Source of the DNA: Gemmatimonadota bacterium
GTDB lineage: Bacteria > Gemmatimonadota > Gemmatimonadetes > Longimicrobiales > Gaopeijiaceae
NCBI GenBank assembly: GCA_012959595.1
Contig: DUCW01000022.1
Location: 1 to 6,358, forward strand
Length of the DNA stretch: 6,358 nucleotides
Reading direction: 5' to 3'
Under the pieces are notes generated by a model. It saw nothing but the letters and a program-made list of their open reading frames with translations, was not told the origin of the DNA and made no database searches. The translations under genes were made by a program, and so were the position numbers. This document shows positions 1-5,615 of the stretch, one piece after another. Positions within the stretch are counted from its first letter, which is position 1; each line of letters opens with the position of its first letter.

Positions 1-29
1 TCAATAATCTGTTCTCTATTGATCGTCAT
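1..29 (-). CDS. rpsO: Start of probable ribosomal protein S15 gene (partial, runs off the left edge)
   Basis: Only the first nine codons lie in the window. The ATG is at 29-27 and the peptide begins MTINREQII. A consensus GGAGG Shine-Dalgarno lies at 39-43, nine bases before the ATG, so a true gene start here is well supported. The rpsO call rests on two things. The gene directly after truB-ribF is very often rpsO in bacteria, and S15 proteins commonly begin with a short Met-x-Ile-x-polar stretch leading into a first helix with an Ile-Ile or Leu-Ile pair. S15 would bind the central domain of 16S rRNA early in 30S assembly. Nine residues cannot prove the family, so another gene is possible. 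Confidence 0.62.
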
Positions 30-38
30 AAATTTTTG

Positions 39-43
39 CCTCC
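39..43 (-). promoter_or_regulatory. Strong Shine-Dalgarno (GGAGG) of the downstream rpsO-like gene
   Basis: The minus strand reads GGAGG here, nine bases before the ATG at 29-27. It is the best ribosome-binding site in the window and fixes the start of the partial gene. It lies within a short perfect inverted repeat (TTGC-ctcc-GCAA on the plus strand, 36-47), which could place most of the site in a four-base loop. Confidence 0.75.
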
Positions 44-80
44 GCAAGAGTCAATACTGCAAGGGAAGTCGATCGCACTA

Positions 81-110
81 ATTGTACGAATAGTTGCGTA
101 AATTAGCTAA
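81..110 (-). promoter_or_regulatory. Possible sigma-70-type promoter for the rpsO-like gene
   Basis: On the minus strand a TACAAT hexamer (86-81) matches five of six bases of the -10 consensus. Eighteen bases upstream is TTAGCT (110-105), which matches only three of six of the -35 consensus. Transcription would begin near position 74, leaving a leader of about 45 nt before the ATG at 29. The -35 is weak and the region is AT-rich, so this could be chance. A separate promoter for rpsO downstream of truB-ribF is biologically reasonable. Confidence 0.3.
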
Positions 111-275
111 ACCACGTTGGATCAACAACACTAGAACAATTGATTTCCCCGAAAACACTTTATTTTTGAGCTAGAGTCCTAGTTGAATCAGTATCATCGC
201 AACCGCAAAACGGTGTGATTTACTCCAGGGTAGCTTTCCAAGGGGCCACGTAAATCGGCATTTGGGCTTGGATAT

Positions 276-1238
276 TCATGTAGACACGTTTTCTTCAAAA
301 ATCCTTCTAGTTTTCTCAACATCCCTCTCCATTTGGGCGATCAAGCCCTCGGTGGATTGGAAGGAAAGTATACCTCTTAAGTACTCTACGAACTCCACTT
401 TCACTTTTTTCTTATAGATATCACGGCTAAAATCTAAAATGTATAGTTCTAACATCTTGTCTAAATCTCCAAAAGTCGGTCTCGGACCGATATGTAGAGC
501 TGCAATGACCTCGTCTTGGTCGACCCTAGCTTTCACTGCATAAATACCTTCTAGAGGTATCAATTTCATCTCATTATGTTTATCCAAAACCCTAATATTG
601 GCAGTCGGAAACCCCAACTCTCTCCCTCTCTTATTTCCTGCCACCACTTCACCCACAAAGGAGTACGATCTCCCCAGATCGTCGTTAGCGGATCGCACAT
701 CACCACTTGAAAGAGCTTTCCTAACATGTGAGGAAGAAATTGGTTGGCCGCCGCTAAGCATTGGTTCAATCACTTCAACAGAAAAATTCATCTCTTTTCC
801 CAATTTTTCAAGCAGATGCGCATCACCACTTCCTCCTTTACCAAAGCGATGATCATACCCGACGATCAATTCACTGACCCTGAAACGATCTACCAGAAAA
901 TCTTTCACAAAACGTCTAGGATCATAAATAGACAGATCGCTATTAAATGGCAGGAATGCGACATAGTCTATTCCACATCCTGCTAATATTTCTTTTTTTT
1001 CCTCATACGTTGTCAACATCTCGGGGGCTTTATCCGGAGATAAGATCGACAGTGGATGTGGACGGAAGGTGACCAATAAGCTTTTTTTTCCAATCGCTCT
1101 GGCTCGATTACAAATTTTGTGAATTATCTTTCTATGTCCTCGATGTATTCCATCGAAAGTTCCGATAGTCATAACCGTGGAATCTATAATTTGATTTCTT
1201 CCTTGGTCATCCCAGTAACCCGAAAAGTACTCTGTCAT
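276..1238 (-). CDS. ribF: Bifunctional riboflavin kinase / FAD synthetase
   Basis: This enzyme phosphorylates riboflavin to FMN and adenylylates FMN to FAD in the cytoplasm. At 320 aa it has the usual length of the two-domain bacterial protein. The N-terminal nucleotidyltransferase domain shows GTFDGIHRGH (residues 26-35) with the HxGH-type nucleotide-binding motif, GYDHRFG...SGD (127-139) and ISSSHVR (167-173). The C-terminal flavokinase domain has GRELGFPTAN (205-214) with the PTxN metal/ATP motif, then IGPRPTF, then LELYILDF, whose Glu264 is the expected catalytic base. Both active sites look intact. I chose the ATG at 1238 because its ATGA overlaps the truB stop, the standard coupled junction. 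A TTG at 1256 would add only six residues. The AGGGGA directly before the ATG is too close to be an ideal ribosome-binding site, so coupling to truB is likely. GYDHRFG, with His where many families have Phe, resembles Bacteroidota-type RibF. Confidence 0.95.
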   Translation of the reverse strand: MTEYFSGYWDDQGRNQIIDSTVMTIGTFDGIHRGHRKIIHKICNRARAIGKKSLLVTFRPHPLSILSPDKAPEMLTTYEEKKEILAGCGIDYVAFLPFNSDLSIYDPRRFVKDFLVDRFRVSELIVGYDHRFGKGGSGDAHLLEKLGKEMNFSVEVIEPMLSGGQPISSSHVRKALSSGDVRSANDDLGRSYSFVGEVVAGNKRGRELGFPTANIRVLDKHNEMKLIPLEGIYAVKARVDQDEVIAALHIGPRPTFGDLDKMLELYILDFSRDIYKKKVKVEFVEYLRGILSFQSTEGLIAQMERDVEKTRRIFEENVST

Positions 1239-2179
1239 TCCCCTACCACGGGGCAAATCTTTCTGGGTCTTATTACTTCCCGGTCAGCTTCAGCCATACC
1301 CACCAACTCACCTTTGGATAAAACTACGATTACCTCCCCATTCTTATAGTCAGAATCAGGGAATCTAGCAGGAATACCGTTCCGAAGCTTCATGGCAATG
1401 TCTTTTCCCACATCGATGGATCGCAGATGTTTTAGAGCCTTAGATACTTCGATTTCAGCGTTTCGGTCTGGCAACGCTCCTTCCCTGAGCAAATCTGCAT
1501 CAATACAATTCTCGACTAAAAACCCTCCTATCGATAAACGACGCAAGGCACTTAGATGACCTCCTACGCCCAGTGCTATACCCAGATCTCTGGCCAATGA
1601 CCTGATATACGTTCCACTTGAACATTCAACAGTAACCCTCATGGAAGGGAGTCTCAATTCAGTCAGAAAAATCCTGGAAATCTCAATTTCTACTGGGTCA
1701 AGTTGGACCCGTTCTCTCCTCCTCGCTTTGCGATACATTCGTTCGCCCTGAACCTTCTTAGCTGAATACTGAGGAGGTGTCTGCGAAATAAGTCCTTCAA
1801 ACTCCTTTAGACATTTAATAATATTGCTTTTGTGTAGATGTCTCCAATTCTCATTCCTCTCGAGCACCTCACCCGTGGAATCATCTGTATCTGTGCTAAT
1901 TCCCAACTGAATAGTCGCACTATATACTTTAGGCAGTGCTGTCAAATACTCGGAAATCCTCGTGGCCCATCCACTCATTATCAGAAGAAGACCAGATGCG
2001 AATGGGTCCAGAGTACCAGAATGTCCAACTCTCGACGTGCCCAAAGTTCGTCTTGCCCAAAGAACGACGTCATGTGAGGTGGGGCCGCAAGGTTTGTCCA
2101 CCAAAACAACCTTTCCAGGTTCCGAACCTGACTTACTCTTCAGGATCTTCCTCCGAGACAACTGGCCCTTCTGAATCAC
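1235..2179 (-). CDS. truB: tRNA pseudouridine(55) synthase
   Basis: TruB isomerises uridine 55 in the T-loop of nearly all elongator tRNAs to pseudouridine, and it also acts as a tRNA folding chaperone. Numbered from the GTG at 2179 (314 aa), it has VDKPCGPTSHDVV (27-39) and then GHSGTLDPFASG (52-63), whose Asp58 is the catalytic aspartate of the TruB family. Later come an SAKK.GERMYRKAR segment, the SSGTYIRSLARDLG motif, and a small C-terminal PUA-like domain with PVVGE at the end. The start is uncertain. The GTG at 2179 has GAGGA about 11 nt upstream and overlaps rbfA by 47 nt. A TTG at 2161 has AGAAGGG about 4 nt upstream and overlaps by 29 nt. The first ~22 residues are basic and precede the conserved GKVVLVDKP, so either start leaves the domain whole. 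The TGA stop overlaps the ribF ATG (ATGA). Confidence 0.95.
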   Translation of the reverse strand: MIQKGQLSRRKILKSKSGSEPGKVVLVDKPCGPTSHDVVLWARRTLGTSRVGHSGTLDPFASGLLLIMSGWATRISEYLTALPKVYSATIQLGISTDTDDSTGEVLERNENWRHLHKSNIIKCLKEFEGLISQTPPQYSAKKVQGERMYRKARRRERVQLDPVEIEISRIFLTELRLPSMRVTVECSSGTYIRSLARDLGIALGVGGHLSALRRLSIGGFLVENCIDADLLREGALPDRNAEIEVSKALKHLRSIDVGKDIAMKLRNGIPARFPDSDYKNGEVIVVLSKGELVGMAEADREVIRPRKICPVVGE

Positions 2180-2519
2180 TTCGATGTATTTCCTCTAGAG
2201 CTTTCTCTATGTTTTTGACATAAGAAAAACTTTTGTCTTCCAGAAACCGTAACTCTGGAATCCGACGAATCCTCAACCCTTTAGCTAACGAACGCCGGAT
2301 AAAACCCTGAGCTGCAACGAGACCTTCAAGGGCGTCTTCCTGGTCTTGTACTGACCCTGATAATTGTACATAAACTCTGGCTAACCAAAGATCAGATGTC
2401 ACTTCAACACCAGTGACAACAACTTCACCAATTCTAGGATCCCTAACGTCTCTGATGAGGATTTCCATAATTTCCCTGCGAAACTGCTCATTCAGTCTGG
2501 TCAAACGTTGATTGGTCAC
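2133..2519 (-). CDS. rbfA: 30S ribosome-binding factor A
   Basis: RbfA is a single-domain KH-type protein that binds the 30S subunit near the 5' end helix of 16S rRNA. It acts late in small-subunit maturation and in cold adaptation. The 128 aa length is normal. Diagnostic segments are the start RLTRLNEQFRREIMEIL, then RDPRIG (26-31), VVTGVEVTSDLWLARVYV (34-51), the AQG of the interrupted KH helix turn (70-72), FIRRSLAK (73-80) and RIPELRF (86-92). The last ~20 residues are acidic and probably disordered. The start is a GTG at 2519. An in-frame TAG lies only two codons upstream (2528-2526), and the next ATG (codon 18) would cut into the first helix. No good Shine-Dalgarno precedes the GTG, so initiation may be weak or structure-dependent. 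A 121-nt gap separates it from infB, and truB begins inside its 3' end. Confidence 0.94.
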   Translation of the reverse strand: MTNQRLTRLNEQFRREIMEILIRDVRDPRIGEVVVTGVEVTSDLWLARVYVQLSGSVQDQEDALEGLVAAQGFIRRSLAKGLRIRRIPELRFLEDKSFSYVKNIEKALEEIHRSDSEGPVVSEEDPEE

Positions 2520-2640
2520 AACTGGCTAAGTCCGCAAACTCGGGGGACAGCCTCTAGCATTCCAGTTGGTCAGTTTTAACAGTCCGAATCTACAATAGGA
2601 CATAGGTTTGACCCACTAATCTAAGATCGAACACAGACCA
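2520..2640 (-). other. infB to rbfA spacer (121 nt)
   Basis: This is the only sizeable gap inside the cluster. It holds no open reading frame that resembles a gene. In particular there is no ylxP/DUF503 gene, which sits here in some bacteria. No terminator (stable hairpin plus T-run) and no convincing promoter was found. A perfect 7-bp complementarity (plus strand CAACTGG at 2519-2525 with CCAGTTG at 2562-2568, 36-nt loop) would pair the bases just before rbfA and the first base of its GTG start. With so short a stem this may be chance. Confidence 0.45.
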
Positions 2641-5250
2641 CTATTTAGCGTCAGCCAAGGTTCGGGCGACTTCTTCCACTGTGAAACACTCGATAGCATC
2701 TCCGACTTTTACATCATTGAAATCTTTAATCCCTATTCCACATTCCAGGCCTTCCTGAACTTGCTTGACATCATCCTTGAAGCGTTTTAGTGAGGAGAGT
2801 TCATTGTCGTAAATTACTATTCCTTCTCGAATGACTCTTGCCCTGGCTTTTCTGTCGATGCGACCTTCAACAACTTCACAACCCGCTATAGTGCCCACTC
2901 GACCTATCTTGAAGATTTCCTTCACTTCCGCCGATCCTAGTATCTCCTCTTTGGTCAAGATGGGTAACATCCCTTCAAGGGCTAATCTTATTTCGTCAAC
3001 AGCATCGTAGATAACTTCATAGGTCCTAATGTCGATACCGCGCCGCTCAGCGTTCTTTCGTGCTTTCGAAGAAGGCCGAACTCTAAAACCAATGATGACA
3101 GAATTTGAGGTCTCTGCGAGCAGGACATCCTCTTCGTTGATGGCCCCCACTCCATGATGAACGATATAAACTCCAACCTCGTCTGTTCCCAGGTGTTCCA
3201 ATGCATCAGAGAGAGCCTGTACAGAACCGTCCACATCCGCTTTGACAATCACAGCCAAGACTCTCAAGCCTTCTTCGCCAGAAGATTTAGCGAAGTTACC
3301 CAAGCTGACCGCCCGTTCTCTTATTCTGAGCTGCTTATCCCTATCTAATCTTAACCGACTAGCTGCAATCTCTTTGGCCTTACTTTTCTCCATGACTCTC
3401 AGCGAATCACCTGCCTGTGGAACTCCTATGCTACCCAGAATCTGAACTGGGACACCAGGACCTACTTGGTCTACCTGTTGTCCTTTCTCGTCAAGCAGAG
3501 CTCTCACCCTACCCTCATAATGACCTACTACAAAGGTGTCTCTGATCTTCAAGGTTCCTTTCTGGATTAGAACTGTAACCACAGGACCTCTTGATATATC
3601 GAGTTGTGATTCTACGACAGTACCAGTTGCATCTTGTTTCGCGGGTGCCTTAAGCTCCATCAGCTCACTTTGAAGCAGTACTTTCTCTAAGAGGTCATCA
3701 ACACCATCACCTTTGAGGGCAGACACCTCCGCACAAAGTGTTTGTCCGCCAAACTCCTCAATCTGTACATCCTCCTGTAGTAACCCTTGTTTTACTTTTG
3801 CTGAATCAGCTGTTGGTAAATCGCACTTGTTGATCGCTACCACTATCGGCACACCTGCATTTTTAGCGTGACTAATAGCTTCACGAGTCTGCGGCATGAT
3901 TGAGTCATCTGCTGCTACGACAAGGATAACAATATCTGTAATTTCTGCTCCTCGAGCTCTCATCGCGGTGAAAGCTGAGTGCCCCGGGGTATCTAAAAAC
4001 GTAATCTTACGTTGATCCCCTAAATCAACGTGATAAGCCCCTATGTGCTGGGTAATACCACCAGATTCTCCTGCCACCACATTAGCACTTCGGATGTGAT
4101 CCAAAAGTACAGTTTTTCCATGATCTACATGACCCATCACCGTTACAACGGGTGGACGTGGTTCAGCATCTACATCATCGATTTCCGGTCCTTCGATTTC
4201 TTCCGAAACTTCATACTCCTCTTCTCGGACCGCTGTGAAATTGAATTCATCCAGAACCAATTCAATTTTCTCAAAATCCAATCTCTGATTTATCGTCATT
4301 AGTAAACCGAAATTCTTGAAGGCAGCACCTATGATTTCGTTTGCTGGAATTCCGACAAGATCCGACAGTTCTGATGCTGTCAAAAATTCATTTACTCGCA
4401 CGGTTGTGTTTTCTCTCTCAATCTCTTTTTCCGCCTCTGCAGTAGCGGCTTCTCTCTCTTCCTTAGAAATGGTCTGGCCTTTTCTCCTCTTCTTCTTACC
4501 GCCACCTCCACCTTTTATTTCAGCCATAACCCGCTGAATGTTGCTCTGTACAGCTGTCTGGTCGACGTCTTGCCGCCTCTTATTTTTTTTCTTCTTCTGG
4601 GCATTTCTGGAACCATCTGGGCTATATCCATCAGCTTGTACTCTCACCTGGCCGACTTTAGCTCTCCTAGCCCCCGCCGTAGATTTCTGTTCCGCTAGAG
4701 CAGTCAATGAAGCTTTGGTTGGCTTTGGCCTTCTGATTTGACGCAAGCCCGCTTCTGCAGGAGAGTCTTCCTTCTTCTTTTCACCCTTTTTTACGGTTAC
4801 CTTCGGGACTCCCTCTGATGCTGATTCTTGTGATTCTACATCCGTTTGCTCTTTGGACTCATCTTCAACAGCAATGTTTGTACTGGATTCAGGTTTCTCT
4901 GATTCCTCAATATCTTGATTTGAAGGAGCGGATAAGTCATCCTCAATCTGAATGTCCTTTAGTTCCGGTTCGGGGGAGTCATCTGCTGTATCGAGATCCG
5001 GTTGTTGCCTGCGACGTCTGCGTTTCCCGGTGGTTTTGGCGTCTTTAAGAACCACCTGAATGGCAGAGTCATTATCTTTAACTTTCTTGTGCCTAGATCG
5101 GACCAGTTCAAGACGTGCTCTTACAAGAGCCACATCTCCCTCATCCATTTGATCATCAGTATGCAAAACTGAGATGCGCAGAATTCGTAAACAGCTCAGT
5201 AACGTCTGTGGAGGAACTCTTAATTCTCTTGCTAGATCAAGGACTTTCAT
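2641..5250 (-). CDS. infB: Translation initiation factor IF-2
   Basis: IF-2 is the GTPase that delivers fMet-tRNA to the 30S P-site and promotes subunit joining. At 869 aa it is full length. Order: an N-terminal IF2_N-type helical domain (1-50, opening MKVLDLARELRVPPQTLL); a charged linker (about 55-280), acidic first (85-145) and then basic with KKKKNKRR (219-226) and GGGGGKKKRRKG (247-258); a second IF2_N domain (285-338) with INQRLD at 320-325; and the G domain. The G domain has G1 GHVDHGKT (373-380), GGIT with switch-I Thr400, G3 DTPGH (420-424, catalytic His424), G4 NKCD (474-477) and G5 SAL (510-512). Beta-barrel domain II follows (540-620), then domain III (660-765), then the fMet-tRNA-binding domain IV (775-860), containing GRVGTIAGC. 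The ATG at 5250 sits one base after the ylxQ TAG (TAGAATG) with only a weak GA-rich ribosome-binding site, so translation is probably coupled. The linker and INQRLD resemble Bacteroidota/Gemmatimonadota IF-2. Confidence 0.98.
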   Translation of the reverse strand: MKVLDLARELRVPPQTLLSCLRILRISVLHTDDQMDEGDVALVRARLELVRSRHKKVKDNDSAIQVVLKDAKTTGKRRRRRQQPDLDTADDSPEPELKDIQIEDDLSAPSNQDIEESEKPESSTNIAVEDESKEQTDVESQESASEGVPKVTVKKGEKKKEDSPAEAGLRQIRRPKPTKASLTALAEQKSTAGARRAKVGQVRVQADGYSPDGSRNAQKKKKNKRRQDVDQTAVQSNIQRVMAEIKGGGGGKKKRRKGQTISKEEREAATAEAEKEIERENTTVRVNEFLTASELSDLVGIPANEIIGAAFKNFGLLMTINQRLDFEKIELVLDEFNFTAVREEEYEVSEEIEGPEIDDVDAEPRPPVVTVMGHVDHGKTVLLDHIRSANVVAGESGGITQHIGAYHVDLGDQRKITFLDTPGHSAFTAMRARGAEITDIVILVVAADDSIMPQTREAISHAKNAGVPIVVAINKCDLPTADSAKVKQGLLQEDVQIEEFGGQTLCAEVSALKGDGVDDLLEKVLLQSELMELKAPAKQDATGTVVESQLDISRGPVVTVLIQKGTLKIRDTFVVGHYEGRVRALLDEKGQQVDQVGPGVPVQILGSIGVPQAGDSLRVMEKSKAKEIAASRLRLDRDKQLRIRERAVSLGNFAKSSGEEGLRVLAVIVKADVDGSVQALSDALEHLGTDEVGVYIVHHGVGAINEEDVLLAETSNSVIIGFRVRPSSKARKNAERRGIDIRTYEVIYDAVDEIRLALEGMLPILTKEEILGSAEVKEIFKIGRVGTIAGCEVVEGRIDRKARARVIREGIVIYDNELSSLKRFKDDVKQVQEGLECGIGIKDFNDVKVGDAIECFTVEEVARTLADAK

Positions 5251-5251
5251 T

Positions 5252-5611
5252 CTATTTACCCACTTCGGCTAGATTGCCAGGACTAAGCAATCCCGACTCC
5301 CCAGGCAATCTAGCTAGCATCTGACTAGCCATTCCTGGATTAGTTACAGCAACGGCCGCTACCGAATCAGAGCCGAAAATTGAACCCAAATCTGCACATG
5401 TTCCAAAAGTAACCGATGGAATGCTTTTATGTCTTAAAAGTTTCACTATTTTTGCTTTTTGTGCCCCAGATCCGTCATTGGCCATCCATACCAGCTTTGC
5501 CCTACCCTGTCTTAGTGCCTGACGAGTCGACGCCACACCCTGTTCCAGCATCCCAGCTCTGCGTGCCAATCCTAATAGCCCCCAAGCAGCGTTCTTTGAG
5601 AAATCATCCAT
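5252..5611 (-). CDS. ylxQ: L7Ae/YlxQ-family RNA-binding protein
   Basis: This small (119 aa) protein of the L7Ae/L30e/S12e fold is encoded between nusA and infB in many bacteria. Relatives bind kink-turn-like RNA, but the role of the bacterial nusA-operon member is not settled. Family features are GLLGLARRAGMLEQG (11-25), an ALRQGRAKLVWMAND segment (32-46) and the C-terminal AAVAVTNPGMASQML (85-99), matching the usual VAVTDPGFA pattern. The tail (100-119) is Gly/Pro-rich and looks disordered. I chose the ATG at 5611 because homology begins there and AAGGG (5623-5619) lies 7 nt upstream, overlapping the nusA stop. In-frame starts at 5644, 5686 and 5689 would add residues unlike the family and run into nusA. 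The ylxR (DUF448) gene that often precedes this gene is absent. The stop codon lies one base before infB. Confidence 0.86.
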   Translation of the reverse strand: MDDFSKNAAWGLLGLARRAGMLEQGVASTRQALRQGRAKLVWMANDGSGAQKAKIVKLLRHKSIPSVTFGTCADLGSIFGSDSVAAVAVTNPGMASQMLARLPGESGLLSPGNLAEVGK

Positions 5612-5615
5612 GATC

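Larger units (their letters stand above)
30..275 (-). other. ribF to rpsO-like intergenic region and leader (246 nt)
   Basis: No credible open reading frame lies between the ribF stop and the rpsO-like start. I found no GC-rich hairpin followed by a T-run that would act as an intrinsic terminator after ribF. A small ACCG-ttttg-CGGT hairpin (minus strand, about 204-216) lacks a T tail. What can be supported is the promoter-like pair near 81-110, the Shine-Dalgarno at 39-43 and short complementary segments around the start codon. The length is enough for an S15-responsive leader, but no known S15 leader fold was recognised. Confidence 0.5.

Noticed and set aside
566..769. Minus-strand open frame inside ribF in another frame
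   Set aside because: It overlaps the strongly conserved RibF frame completely and resembles no family.
1239..1256. TTG start for ribF six codons upstream
   Set aside because: The ATG at 1238 forms a classic ATGA overlap with the truB stop; the extra residues (PRGRG) add no homology. It cannot be fully excluded.
2520..2640. Promoter for rbfA in the infB-rbfA gap (TATTGT or TAGATT as -10)
   Set aside because: Each -10-like hexamer matches only 4/6, and no -35-like hexamer lies at 16-18 nt spacing.
4481..4600. T-rich runs on the plus strand near 4485-4515 and 4580-4597, terminator-like at first glance
   Set aside because: They are the complement of lysine/arginine codons in the basic IF-2 linker and have no adjoining GC-rich hairpin.
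4030..4741. Plus-strand open frames opposite infB (several of 65-90 codons)
   Set aside because: They lie wholly inside infB, have compositions that simply mirror its charged linker (Phe/Leu/Ser-rich), and show no recognisable domain.
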